Notes under the pieces: generated by a model
Seen by the model: the letters and a program-made list of their open reading frames with translations, nothing else
What the model was told of the DNA's origin: nothing
Databases searched by the model: none
Made by a program: the position numbers and the translations under genes
Origin: Adenanthera pavonina
Taxonomy: Eukaryota; Streptophyta; Magnoliopsida; Fabales; Fabaceae
Assembly: GCA_026686845.1 (NCBI GenBank)
Contig: JAIVEN010000001.1
Coordinates: forward strand, 36,882,001-36,946,000
DNA length: 64,000 bases
Direction: 5' to 3'
Shown here: one piece after another, positions 23,820 through 36,364 of the stretch
How positions within the stretch are numbered: the first letter of the stretch is position 1
Layout of the letters: each line of letters starts with the position of its first letter

Positions 23820-24495
23820 CATTTCCTTCCTTCCTGTATATACAGGTGGAGGATATATGACCCTTCTTGTTACAGAAGTAACAAGTGGAGAAAGGGTTAG
23901 AGGAAAGAGATGCATGTCTGAAATAATGATGATAGTATCTGTCCTTTTGATTTCTAGGGGATGGAAAAGACTATATACTCTAAGCTAGTTTAATGTTATT
24001 AGCATGTACAAAATTTTGTCAAGTAAGAATTTTGTTTCTTGTTTTTCAGTTTCTCTTTGACCACACATAGGTCATATCCTAGACCAAATTTGTTTTGACT
24101 TACAACTTGATTTCCTAGGAACACTTTCAGCATCTCCTCACCTCGAGTGAGTTTGGTCAAAGTCTTGTGGAGATAACTATTCTGATCTCTCAACTCAATG
24201 CATGAGACATAGACAGAAGTGGTAGAGGAAGAAAAAAGCTGTGAAGCAGTGCAAGATGTATGAGATTCACTTTCAAGCATGTGTATTTTCCTTTTAGCTT
24301 GACTCAATTGTTTAGATACTTTAACAAATTTAGCCATCAGATCATTGAATGCATCATGAAGTTCATTGTAGGAAGGTTTAGAATCATTTACCTCAAAATT
24401 ACTGTCACTATCTTAGTTATGATTCTTCTCCTTCTTGGCAATTCCTTAAGCCATTAGGCATAGATTGGCAATTTCAACCTCTTCTACTACTTCCT
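23820..24495 (-). pseudogene. Copia B gag C-terminal part
   Basis: The 24337-23999 frame (112 codons) carries the coiled-coil segment FVKVSKQLSQAKRKIHMLES, the Cys motif region 'SCIELRDQNSYL', and continues without the stop that elements A and C have after GS. The second CCHC knuckle (CYFCNKKG) lies near 23865-23880. Upstream on the minus strand, codons for EVEIAN are readable to 24460, then the sequence changes at about 24495 to the gypsy-like insertion. Confidence 0.75.
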
Positions 24496-27400
24496 GTAAT
24501 ACCTCTATTTAGGACCATTTTCCATGTATTAGGTCTCATTAGAGACCAATTATACTTAATTAAAAGCTTGAATCACATCAAAATTACTGTCATTTTCTTT
24601 ACTTTTCATAACTTTATGCTATTTACATGAATATTCTTTCTACTATGCATAAGTTGACTATATTAGCTTTGCTTGTATGACACTTACAAAGTCATCATTT
24701 TCTTCTTTTCTTTTTCTTTACTTCAAGTCCACTTGTCCTTTATTTCATTGTGACTTGAGGTTCTTGGTGGTCTCATTATACTTCTCTGGTAAAACCATAG
24801 AGATTATAACTCACTTCAGCTTATCGCACTCCGTATCTTAAGAGCATTAATCACTTTGTTATGTGTAGGAACATACTTTTTTATATAAGAATTTATCATA
24901 TAAAATATAGGCTACTATCCCCAACTCAACCCTGTTTGATTACTCATATGCTGATCGACACTTTCTTTCATTATTATAGACCCCTAGGGTCATTATTGGA
25001 TCAGGGCTAATCATCCCAGGGGAGGGGGTTTAGCCTCTTTCAACTCATTTCTTACCACTTTTCCTACAACTTTTCTTCTAATCAAGCAGTAAAACAATCT
25101 AAGAAAAAATTTTCACAATAAAATTTTTATAACATCTTACTAAGTAAATTTCTCATCTTATTCTGGTTTTCAGTTTCTCTCACTCATAACTTTACTTGCT
25201 TTTCTAGGATCAACTATGACCCTTGGGAGCTTTTATAACCTACTGACCGTACTTCATGAACTACATTTACTAAGTTTAGTAAGTCAATAATTTTATTAAA
25301 AATATTTTAAAAATTCTCAGTCATCTTTCATGCTCGTTATAGATTCAGAGTACATTAACACATTATTCTTGAGAACCATCATTATAATTTTATTCATGTA
25401 GTCTTAGCAGGTGCAATGGTAAGACTATTTGGATTCATCATAACTTCATAGTGCCCTTATCTAACAATCAACACATCTTTTCTTTCTTACTCCTTACATT
25501 TTTCTCATCTTTTAATATTTCTCAATAGATCACCATTTTGAAACTTCCCTCACTTAAGCTTATTTAACTATTGAATGCTTAGGGGTTCTGCTTGTACTCA
25601 TGCCAAAATTTGTCTTAAAGAATACTGGCAATAAGCTTCATTTCAAGCCATAACTTATCTGCATAACCTTTGAATACTTTTATTGGTTTAATTTTTAAGC
25701 CATTCAACCACTGCTTTTATCTTTGTTCTATCTATTTGTCTGCTATCGAATAATGGTATCTTATCACCATTTTCATTTTCATTCATTGTTTATACTTATT
25801 TTGGTTCTTTGTTCTTTACTCTATTTTGTGTCAACTTAGAGTCTCAACTTATCATGTTGTCTTCATATATAAACATATTCTCGAACCCAATATTTTTGCT
25901 TATCTTGGCATAGCCTTTAGAATCTCTTGATTTTTATAGGTTGGGGTCTTAATGGTATTAAGAGAGTGATCATTGACTCTTTTCTCTGTATTACTTCTTA
26001 CTGTTCTACTTTGTTGTTTTCATACATAACTTCTATAATTGCCTAGTCAAGGTTAATTAGTGGTTTGGTAACTTAAGGGATATTTCTCAACCCTTCAAAA
26101 GTTTCTTGCTAACTCAGTTAGAATTTAGCCCTCGGCCTCTCACCATTTTTGGCTCATTTGGGCATCACCCCAAGAGCTACCTTTCATTTGCCTCACCTTA
26201 GTAGCCTTTATCATATGGAGGATTTCATCTTTCTTGACTTAATTGGGCTTCTCCCCAAGAGCTATCTTGGCTCAATTGGGCTTTTCCCCAAGAGCTACCT
26301 CCCTTTTTCTTACCTTGGTAGCTGATGAAAGATTTCATTCATTGTGAGATCTTCCGACCATAAATATTTCTTTCTATAGCTAGTTTTCATACCAAGATTA
26401 GCAATCTACCATCTCAAGGTTTCGTAATTTCCTAAATTGCCTGCCACTATTTTCTCCTTTCTTACTTCATAATTTATATCTTGAACATCATACATATATA
26501 TTCTTCTTGTAACTCATATCTACATTTGCATTACTTTATACTTGCATTATCTCTTGTTATACTGAACTTACGAGGTTTTAGTACTAATGGCAAACCTATT
26601 ATTATCATCTATTATCTCCATGGGATCTCCTTTTGGATCCTTCTCTAGTTCCTTTTCTAAGACTTTTAACACTTCAACTTCTTTCTACAATAACATACTG
26701 CTTGAATATATAGGCAATGAGACAATTTCCCAAAATATGGTATACTTAATTCTAAACAATTCTTGATACCATTCTAGAGCTTGTAATCCGTTTATGGCAT
26801 CAAGTACTTGCTCAACCCGTTAACTTTAAGGAAGCCTATAATCATGATACCCTTCTAAAAATTTCTTTGCTTCTAATCCAACACACAGGGAATACACAGC
26901 TAAAACATATCCTTCAAATCCCACATAACATCCATCATAGATACCTCTAACATCTATTTGGATTTGGAGTCCTTGATTTCGTTGGAAAAAGCTACCCTCC
27001 TCATTAAAGAATTTATCTAGCCCAGGCTCATTGGAATTATCATAGTTCATGGGATGATTAACCTCTTTCCTTGATCATATATCAGTCTTCTTATTTCCTT
27101 TCTCATGACTAATTCTTTTTCTAACTTATCTTCCTTTATACATTAGTTTCTCTTTACTGATTCTTTTCATAATTACTTTTTCTTCTCTTTTTTTTTTCTA
27201 TCATTCATTTCTTACAGGCCTCTTTTATTTATCATTGAAAACATTTTGCAATTGGTACCACTTTCATTTCATATGTGGGGTATTTACCTTTAAACTTATC
27301 ATCATCCACCATCATATTTCTTAGCTACTTTTGAGTTAGTGGCTGGACATTCGAGAAAAGCCATAGGTGAACATTCATACTAGCTGCTGATTAATGAGGC

Positions 27401-29614
27401 TTCATATCTTTCTAAAATCATCCTAGGTCATCCTTTTTCAGAGAACTATCAGTATTGTAGGGCTTATCATCTTATTCTCTGTAGAGGTTTACTGCAACCT
27501 CGTAATTGCTCTACAATGACCATGAGATCTACTGTGATCTCTAAGCCTTGCTAAGAACCTCTGTGATCCTACATCATCTTTTTACTGATAGGATCTAACT
27601 CTGAAAGAATTCAAGACCTAAGGTAAATAAAAAATATGTAAAACATCCCCAACTAATCTAGCAACTACAATTAGCTATCCTTAAGACTAATCCCTTATGC
27701 CACTATAATATTCTTTGGCTAGATTTTCATGAAACTATACTTTATACTTGGAGGGGAAAACTATAATCAAGAAGAGTATCTTTCTTTTCTTGCTATGATT
27801 ATTTCATAGCTTTATTTTCTTTTTGCTTTTCTCACTTTTGTGAGTAGCAGCTTCTTTAATATTTACTAGGTAACAAACATAAAACATTGATAATTCAAAT
27901 GATTCCCTTTCATTCAGCTAGCCTCTACCAACATACTAAATCTTACACTTTGTATTGAGGCTTTCCTTTCCCTGATGACTGGCTTTATTCCTCTTCTTAG
28001 CTTTTCTGTCTTCCACCTCTAGTCATCATACTATTGTAACTAGGTGGAGTTCCACATTAACTATATAAAGGTGGCTTCGTACTTACTTATTGACTAATCC
28101 ATCCCTTATTGGAACATATTGATCTCATCTTCTTTCTCATCTCTAATTGACTGCAAGAAATATTTATCATAAAAGATTACAAAATAATTTCTACGTCAAG
28201 GGTATGTTTCAAACTTGCAGGATCAACTCAGTATTAATCCACCATCTATTTGTCTTTTTCTCAAGTGCATTAATAGATAGCCAATAGGGCTTTTGTGTCA
28301 GAGGAATATCCCATTAATCTGAAAATCTTTTCTAAACTTAGCATCTAGTCCTTGACCATTCATACTTCAAACCTTAAAATAAGGGAGGACATCATTTCTA
28401 GAACTAGGCTATTACATACTGCGGGTTGGCATCATCAATTTTTATTCTTGCTTCTAGGTTCATTAGTACAACCTGGGGTACCTACCGTTGATATTGCCTC
28501 AAAGATGAAATTTCAACTATAGTTTCTTGAAGTTGTTTTTGAGTGTTTAAGGATCACTATAACTTTTCAAAAATCCTTTGCTGTTGATCTCATTTATTCA
28601 TAATAACTTGCAAAGCATCACCCTGTGATGTCTTTTCTTATTCAGAAGTCTCTACTCTTATTCATCTTCTGATGCGAACCTTTTCATTCACCTTCATTCC
28701 ATTTTTATCATAATAAATCCACAATGCATGATCATTCTACTCAGATAACATTTATAAACATAATACCTTTATTTACATAAGTAAACTTCATATATAAGTT
28801 CTTATGATCTCATTACATTATCATTTTATTATACTTCCTACTTATGACTGCTTATGATACACTCAAAACTTGCAGTCATCATTGTTCTTTACATTCACAT
28901 ATTTATATTTATTTACACGTAGTCTCATTCATCATTCCATTCCAGAGAGACTAGAGCTACTTTCACCTCCAATAAAAACTTCATCAAAATTCTCTTCTGG
29001 ATGCCCCTCCGAGTCCTTATAATCTTCTTCTTCTTCTATGTCTATAACAGGATCCTCTTATTCCAGTCAGATCGCCTCCAAATATGCCAGCTCTTTAATA
29101 CAATCTTGAAATGTTTTTGGCATATCTTCTTGGAGTCTAACTTTATGCAGCATCCAATACTCATCACCTGGTAGTATATTTTTCATTGCATTGATCCAGG
29201 CTACCTCTATATGGAAGTAGTTTAGGGTTTTCAAAACTGCCTAGCATCTCTAACTTTATCCAGAAAGGTCAAGATTTTGGATTCTATAAAATGCTCCTAG
29301 CTTTCCTAGAATAGCTGTATAACTATTGTTCTAGTTTTGCAGCATCAACAGGTGGGGGAATAAGGCTAAAGTCTTTTGGAGCCATTACTTGATCATTAGC
29401 TCCTACGGACTGATGATTTTCCTTATCATCCCTTAATATACAATAAACTGTGATATACTCTTCTAGATCGCCAAACTGTACACCTTCCAATTTAGTCTTA
29501 ATATAAGTCTACAAGAAATCATGAGGAATTTCATTGACTAGTGTATCAATCCATAATGACTCTGGGTAATGTACCCCTTTACTTGCTAGAAAGCACTTGA
29601 CTTTAATAACCAAG
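24496..29614 (-). repeat. Decayed gypsy family G internal region
   Basis: There is no intact ORF. The plus strand begins TGTAATACC at the junction with copia gag, which may be the LTR terminus. 24590-25340 matches 3360-4130 and 33350-33740. 25390-25500 resembles the RT stretch at 17340-17400 (the 'CATAGTGCCC' part). 27980-28700 resembles gag at 18780-19470. The order on the minus strand is therefore gag, RT, post-pol region, as in G2, but decayed to non-coding. From 28930 to 29614 there are only short A/T-rich sequences with no recognised feature. Confidence 0.5.
26155..26300. repeat. Three spaced copies of a 25 bp motif
   Basis: The motif 'ATTGGGC(T)TCTCCCCAAGAGCTA' occurs at about 26157, 26241 and 26274 with one to three changes. 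Two of the copies are followed, at some distance, by 'ACCTT(A/G)GTAGC'. This suggests a small local duplication within the decayed gypsy region. Confidence 0.5.
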
Positions 29615-31087
29615 TAAAATCAGCACAAGATTAGATATAGAATTTCTTACTATGTTTAATTTGAGTAAAAAACTTTGAACTTTCAAAAGAATGTTTTAGA
29701 AATATGATTCTATGATAATTCATGGAATATTTTGAAATGTTAAAACTGATCTATTGCTTTAAAAATTCGAACTTTGGCTTCTGAAATTCAAATTTTGAAT
29801 TGAAAATAAGTTAGTAAGAAAAGAGATTCCTCTGATAGACGAACTTTAAGTGTAGAAATTCAAACTTTGGATTAAGTTTGATAAGAGCCTTCTATGACAG
29901 ATGAACTTTGGGTTTTGAAAATTCAAATTTCTGAAAGTAAAGTTTAAAAAGAGTCCAAAGTTAGCTCACTGACAAACGAACTTTGATTCTGAAAATTCGA
30001 ATGTTAGAAACAAAGCTTACAAGTCTGTTATGATAATTTGTTAACATACGAATGTTGGTATTCAGAAATTTGAACTTTGAACTAAGTCTGATAAGAGCTC
30101 TATCTGACAGATGAACTTTGGATTTTGAAAATTTGAATTTCGAAAAGAAGAACTATTGTGCCTTATTGAGCTGCTCACTGACAAATGAATTTTGGGCACC
30201 AAAATTTGAACTCCGAAGGCACTGTAGCAATATGGAACAACTGTTTACACTTTCCAGAAGTACTTTAAACTTGAAAATTTATATGTTTCAACATAGAAAC
30301 ATTTTTCAAAGATGAAAATTCGAACTTTGCTTCATAACAAACGAACATTGAAGTTCAACGTTGAAGTCTTTAGCTTTCGATCTCTATGAAATTCATCTAT
30401 TGACTAACCAAAATTCGAACTTTAAGTGTCAGACGCATTAAATGCGGTTGGTGAACGGATAGTTTTTCAGAGTAATCATTGGGTAACGTCTCTAACAGCT
30501 AGATCTTGTCTCTAACCTATAGTTAAGACAAAAATCTATAAATAGAACTTCATTTAAAGTTGTGGAAAATGATTTTACATTGTATATACTAAAACTCTGT
30601 CAAATTCTTAAGTTAAAGTCTCCTACTCTCACATACTTCATTATTTTGTACTTCAACTTTCATATACACTCTTAATTAGAGAGTTCAATCATTGTAATCA
30701 ATCTTATCTTCATCTGGAAGAAAGATTTTCTTGTGAGGGGATATCACAAGGGATTTGGAAAGCACTTAGCTAGAGTGCAAAGAGTGAGATTGTAAGCTCC
30801 AAGAACAGAGCATCAAGTTGTACTAAGGCAATTGCAAGAAGCCCACTAAATTCTTGTAAGATAGTGGAAAAACTCAAGTGGTGGCTTGGGGACTGGACGT
30901 AGGTCAAGATAGAAAAACCAAATTAGGATAAACATATGTGTCTTCCTTTCTCTCTTACTGCTCTTACCTTGTTATTCCTTTATTCTCTATTTTTACTGTC
31001 ACTTTTGCTTTCATTACCTTCTTGACTTTTACATAAAATTTAATCTTCCCAATTCACCCCTCTCTTTTGAAGCCAGCATATCTAACA
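29615..31087 (+). repeat. Copia LTR F, 5'-truncated
   Basis: The sequence matches the copia A LTR from about its 120th base ('CAGCACAAGATTAGATATAG') to its end 'AGCATATCTAACA'. It contains the U3 repeat units (GACAAACGAACTTTG, AAAATTCGAA), a TATA box at 30537-30544, and the R/U5 block (CAAGTGGTGGCTTGG, GACTGGACGTAGGTC). No PBS follows, so it is a solo or truncated LTR. The first 120 bp or so are missing. On the right it abuts gypsy LTR sequence at 31088. Confidence 0.85.
30537..30544 (+). promoter_or_regulatory. LTR F TATA box
   Basis: TATAAATA lies at the same relative position as in LTRs A and C, downstream of the 'GCATTAAATGCGGTTGGTGAACGGA' block. Confidence 0.65.
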
Positions 31088-32998
31088 ATATCATCACATT
31101 TTTCATAAAAACATCACATAAACCTTAATTCATCACATATGCCCATTTGAACATATAAATTTTATAAAAATTTTGGCAAAGTTTCATTTTGTAAAATGGA
31201 CATCCCGGGGCCCCAAACCCCTCATACAACTCAGCCAACAACATAGAAATATCATAAATCAACATTTCATATATATGGCATAGTGTCAAATATCAAAGGA
31301 ACAATAACGACAATGTGATGTTAGTAAAGAGGATTATCTACCTTATAATACTTCTTTACTTCCCACACTTTGTCCAATATTTCCTAGGTCTTCTAACAAT
31401 TCTCCAAGATTTCTTAGGCTTCCTCAAACCTAAACATATCATCAAACAATTACTCAAGCTAATAGTTCCATGACTTTCTTCAAAAAGTGTTCATGAAACC
31501 CTAATTATTCAAAAATTCACCAAAAATTCATTCCTAGCCCAAAAATGATGAATTATACCTCTATTCCATGTAATTTTCCATGAGGAATCCAAAATTGGCC
31601 TTAGAATTACCATATTTCATCTATAGTTATGGTTACTGTTCATTCCGAATTAAGCTTCAAAAACCTAAAAATTTCAATTTCTTATTCTTAAGTTTTTCAT
31701 GAAATCATCACTTGTTACTAAGATTTTGGACCATGGGGAACTCATTTTTGAGGTCCAATTTATGAAATTCCAACTCTAAGTATGAACAGTAGCTCATAAA
31801 AAATTAGGGGAATTCAAGAAAAATTGCTACACTTTGTTTTATAGCAAACTACTTGCATATTCAAGCTTTAAATGATCATTCTATCATTTCCCCTATGATT
31901 TATGGTTGGAAAACTCCATTTCTTGCTAAATCATGCCATGGACAGAACCTTAAGATAAGGAGGAAGGAAATATAATCCATGGATCATGCTTTAAAAACCA
32001 TATACTACAAGCTTGAAGTGGTAGAAGTTAACTTACCAACTTGAACCTTTGATTTCCTTGAGCTTTCTTTTTTTTTTTCCTTCTCTCTTTTCTCTCTTCT
32101 CTCTTTGAATTTTTCATCCTCTATTTTGCTGCTACTTGCTCATGAAAATGAAGTGGAAAAGTGAGTGATTAAATGGTTAATAATGTAGTTTAATCATAAT
32201 TAACCCTTAATTAAACTTAGATTACTTTTTGGTCAAAAAGTGATAACTTCTTGAGGAAGTTTTCAAACAAAAACAAGCTGCCCAAGCTGCCCCAAACATG
32301 TTGGAAATGAGTGGTTTAAGTGTCCAAGAATGCTCAATTTTTCATGGTCCAGATATGTCTTGAACCGGGTAATTTCTAACTGTACCGATAAAACTGCTCT
32401 TTACAGTAATTTAGTATTTTTGGGCTACAAGGCTATTTTAATTTAATTTTTATATTTTCATAATTATCCTGTGCCAAATGATATCTATGTATGGCCCATA
32501 TCCTATTCCAGTTACCTTTTAACCATCAGTAGGGCCCATAGTTTACTTTATCAGTTTATTGTTACTTTTGGACACTTGGCACTGATTATTTCTTTATTCT
32601 TGAACATTAACCCTCAATGCCATATACCATTGGACTTCTCTCGTTAAGGGCTTCATTTTTACAGTAATTTTTCATATTTACAAAATCATCCCTAACCCAG
32701 AGTAAAATTATAATTTCTGAAACTTTCAGGTTATTAGCTGTAATTTTCCGCAAAGGCTTTTTAACTTCTTTCTCCACGTGGATTTTATATATTTTGGGAT
32801 GTGGATATTATTTTTTAATTTCTTTAAAGGCAAAAATATAATTTCTCATTTTTTGTCCAATTGGGAAAAATGATCTCTTTACCCATTTTCACGTAAAATG
32901 ATGTTTGTCCATTTTCACGAATTTCATATATATTTCATGTTATCATTTATTTTTTCCTCTTTTATTACTTTATATCTAATAAAATTTTGGGATATTAC
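31088..32998 (-). repeat. Gypsy family G LTR, copy 3
   Basis: This is the longest match to the LTRs at 1737-3013 and 4745-6550. It shares the 'GTTTCATTTTGTAAAATGG' block (31183), the 'GGACCATGGGGAACTC' block (31726), the 'ACTGTACCGATAAAACTG' block (32378) and a minus-strand start near GGTAATATCCC (32998). A purine-rich tract and the decayed 'AATTTCAAGGAGGAAA' pol tail follow at 33000-33040. Copia LTR F interrupts or replaces its left end. Confidence 0.65.
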
Positions 32999-33751
32999 CC
33001 TTATATTCCCCTTAAAAAAAATTTCCTCCTTGAAATTTAGATACATACTTGTATCTCTTACTTCCTTCCTTTTATTTCCCAATTTCCAGACCATTATCAA
33101 TAGAGGAATATTTTCATATCTTAATTGTCTGACTTAGAAGTCAACTTTTCACTTTGGTCTCATTCCTCCATTCATAACATTTGAAAGATTTGGCTACTGC
33201 TTTTTATATTGGGAAATGTTGAGGGCATCATAATCTTATTTTACCTTGGGGGGTATCAAGAGTTCCATGTAACATACCCATTCTTAATCATCATCCTTTC
33301 TTTCATAACTTTCTTTTCTTATTCACGCTATAGTTTCTTCTTGAGCACCTGACATCATTCATTTTCTTTACTTTTCATAACTTTATGCTATTTACATGAA
33401 TAATCTTTCTACTATGCATAAGCTGACTATATTAGCTTTGCTTGTATGACACTTACAAAGTCATCAATTTCTTCTTTTCTTTTTCTTTACTTCAAGTCCA
33501 CTTGTCCTTTATTTCATTGTGACTTGAGGTTCTTGGTGGTCTCATTATACTTCTATGGTAAAACCATAGATATTATAACTCACTTCAACTTATCACACTC
33601 CGTATCTTAAGAGCATTAATCACTGTTGTTATGTGTGGGAACATATTTACTTATATGAGAATTTATCATATAAAATATAGGCTACTATCCCCAACTCAAC
33701 CCTATTTGATTACTCATATGCTGATCGACACTTTCTTAATAGCATTAATCA
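32999..33751 (-). repeat. Gypsy family G internal fragment
   Basis: No coding sequence is visible. 33045-33370 matches 3061-3400, and 33350-33740 matches 24590-24970, so this is the same decayed post-pol region next to an LTR. It ends abruptly near 33740-33751, where another LTR piece begins. Confidence 0.5.
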
Positions 33752-34197
33752 GTTTACTGTTACTTTTGGACACTTGGCACTGATTATTTCTTTATTCTTG
33801 AGTATTAACCCTCAGCACCATATACCATTGGACTTCTCTCATCGAGGGCTTCGTTTTGACAGTAATTTTGCATTTTTCAAAATTACCCCTGACCTGAGAT
33901 TAAATTATAATTTCTAAAACTTTCGGGTCATTAGTTGTAATTTTCCCCAAATGCTTTTTTAACTTCTTTCTCCACACGGATTTTATATATTTTGGGATGT
34001 GGATGTCATTTTTGAATTTCTTTAGGGGCAAAAATGTAATTTCTCATTTTTCCATCCAACTAGGAAAAATGACCTATTTGCCCTTTTTACTCAAAACAGT
34101 GTCTGTCTATTTTTGAGAATTCCTTGTACATTTCATGTTATCATTTATTTATTCCTCTTTGATTACTTTATATCCAGTGAAATTTTGGGATATTACA
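33752..34197 (-). repeat. Gypsy family G LTR, copy 4 (outer fragment)
   Basis: The block matches 32547-32998 and ends at GGGATATTACA. On the minus strand this is TGTAATATCCC, the outer terminus of the element. It directly abuts copia D gag at 34198, marking the right insertion end of the gypsy-family block 24496-34197. Confidence 0.7.
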
Positions 34198-35213
34198 TTC
34201 TACTTCATGTAAACTTTCTCCCCAGATGGAGAATACGAAGGCTTTTTTCTTTTTCCCTTTGTTAGCCTTCTTGTCCTTTCCTTGTTTCTTGTTCAGCAGA
34301 GGGCATTCCCTTTTGATATGCTGAGGTTTCTTACAGTCATAGCATATGATGGATTCTTTGTTCTCGTTCTTGCTACTGGTGGCTCCATCTTTCTTTGCAA
34401 ATCTTCTGAATTTCTTCTTTCCATACATTTTACCAAATCTTCTTACCAGCATAGCTATTGTTTCTTCATCTAGCTCAGCATCTTCTTCTAAATCATCATC
34501 ATCATCTGATTCTACTTTGAGAGCCAGGCTTTTCTTTGTCTTGTCATAAGATGTAGATTCTTTAACAGCTTTAGCTTATCCTCATATTCTTCAAAGCTTC
34601 CAAAGAGGGCTGTGACAGACGTCATTGATTCCCCCTTAACTTCTTCTATTGCTGTCACCTTTGGTTGCTATTCAATGGGCAAAGCTATGAGAATTTTTCT
34701 GACTTTCTCAGATTGAGTGTATTCATTCCCAAGGCTCTTCAGCTAATTCACAATGAGAGTGAATCTCTTATGCAGATCATTGATGTTTTCACCCTCCTTC
34801 ATCTTGAAGTTCTCATATTCACCTATGCACAAATTCAATGTATTTTCTCTAACCCCAGTTGTTCCTTCCTGAGTGTCCCACATACCTTTAGCTGTTGTAC
34901 ATTGGGACATCCTGTAGAATTCATCTTGGTTAAGGGCACTGACTAGGCAATGCTTGGCTTTATAGTTGAGAAGGACCCTTCTTTTATCCTCCTTATTCCA
35001 TTCTTCTTTAGGTTTCTCTCTATGCTTCCCGTTATCTTGCAGTTTCATAGGGACAAAGTCTTCCTTTTGGATGACCGACCAAATATCCAAGTCAATGCAC
35101 TAAAGATAGATTTGTATCCTCATCTTCCAATGTCCATAATGCTCTCCACTGAAACCATGAGGTTTGTTGGTGTTGTTTCCTTCTAGAAGAATGCCTTCAC
35201 CAAAGCCAGCCAT
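34198..35213 (-). pseudogene. Copia D gag, N-terminal part
   Basis: The start is the ATG at 35213 (MAGFGEGILLEGNN), matching the element C gag start MAGFGESILPERNS. The frame piece 35090-34743 reads DIWSVIQKEDFVPMKLQDNG and QDEFYRMSQCTTAKGMWDT, highly similar to A and C. The piece 34452-34198 holds the knuckle CYDCKKPQHIKREC, in which the Gly before His is Gln. The frame ends at the gypsy LTR in the segment IWGESLHEVE, exactly where copia B gag resumes with EVEIAN. Confidence 0.85.
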
Positions 35214-35255
35214 GTAATCTCCCGGATTGTTAGATCCTTTAACTGGGAGTCCAGA

Positions 35256-35266
35256 CTCTGATACCA
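35256..35266 (-). other. Copia D primer-binding site
   Basis: On the minus strand TGGTATCAGAG follows the LTR end by two bases, the same Met-tRNA PBS as in elements A and C. Confidence 0.85.
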
Positions 35267-35268
35267 CT

Positions 35269-36364
35269 TGCTAGTTCAGCTGGTTTCCTAAGAGGAGGAG
35301 TAAATTGGGAAGTTTGGATTTTTCTGTGAAAATGAAATATAGTAGTGATAATAAAAAGTTACTAAAAAACAGTGTATAAGAAATAAAGGGTAATTGCAAA
35401 ATAAATAAGAAGAAGACAAAGTGATTTATCCTAGTTTGGTCTACTCCACTTGACCTATGTCTTGTCCTCAAGACACCACTTGAGATTTTTCCACTATCCT
35501 TTGCAAGATTTGAATGGGTTCATGCAAAAACTACAGTACAACCCCAGCTCAGACTTTGAGCTGATCAAGACTTTCTCACTCTTCTCACTCAAAAGTTAGA
35601 ACAACTCTCTTAGTGTATTCTCACACTGAGTACTATCTAGAAGTGTGTAAAAATATACAAATCATAGTATGAAAACTCTCTCTCAAAAGAGTGGATATGG
35701 AAGTTTAAGAATAATAAATAAGCTAAGCAGAGGATAGGTAAGTTTTGAATGAATCAGTAATCATTTCTGCAGAGTTTTGGCTTTTTTATGTTTTTCCTCA
35801 TTACCCAACAAATTAAATGAGGTCCTATTTATTGTTTTAGAGCAAAACTATCCGTTGGAAACAAGGATTAGCTATTACTCTCAGAAAAATAGTCGTTCAC
35901 CTACTGCATTAAATGCATGTGATAGAGGTTATGCGGATAACCTCCTTAGATTATGCGAATAACAGGTGACTGTTGGCTCTTTGTTTCAACGTTATGAATT
36001 TGTTATTTGGATAACCTGCCTAGGTTATGCAGATAACGTTCATCTTAGAATGATTAAGTTTTAGCTCAAGAACATTTTCATGAAAATCCACTCAGTTGTT
36101 CGGATAATCGTTAAGCTTTTCTCAACCTAAACTTTTGTAAAACTGAGGTTATCAAGATAACCTCCCAAGGTTATGCGGATAACCCATTTAGCTGAAGAAG
36201 GACCATGAGTTTGGCAACATAGGTTATGCGGATAACCTATTTAACCAAGGAAAGTCCAAAGGTACTGAAACATTAGTTATGTAGATAACCTCCTTAGGTT
36301 ATACGGATAACCTATTTAATAGAGAAGAGTCTAAGTGCTCTGTAACACACGTTATGTGGATATA
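35269..36364 (-). repeat. Copia D 5' LTR, cut by a CACTA-like terminus
   Basis: The LTR 3' end on the minus strand reads ...CCAGCTGAACTAGCA and adjoins the PBS. The R/U5 part matches the family ('CAAGTGGTGTCTTGAGGAC' near 35470, antisense). The U3 part differs from the other LTRs: instead of AAATTCGAATTT units it carries repeated palindromes GGTTATGCGGATAACC at 35937, 36169 and 36222, plus several near copies between 35955 and 36360. At 36364 the LTR is broken before its 5' terminus by a CACTAGAGG terminus. Confidence 0.75.

Larger units (their letters stand above)
20496..24495 (-). mobile_element. Copia element B, 3' two-thirds of a split element
   Basis: This is a minus-strand SIRE-type copia holding the C-terminal part of gag and all of pol, without LTRs, ORF3 or PBS. 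The left end stops just after pol at the G2 LTR terminus. The right end stops within gag at 24495, where gypsy-family sequence begins. The missing 5' part (LTR, PBS, N-terminal gag) matches element D at 34198-36364, whose gag stops at the corresponding point, so B and D are probably halves of one element. Confidence 0.75.

Noticed and set aside
26826..27050. 74-codon minus-strand ORF (NEPGLDKFFNEEGSFF...)
   Set aside because: No recognised motif, within a decayed gypsy internal region with no codon conservation visible; cannot be supported as a gene.
34168..34452. Gag ORF ending in ECNIPKFHWI as a novel fusion protein
   Set aside because: The tail after 34198 is the gypsy LTR terminus read in frame by chance.
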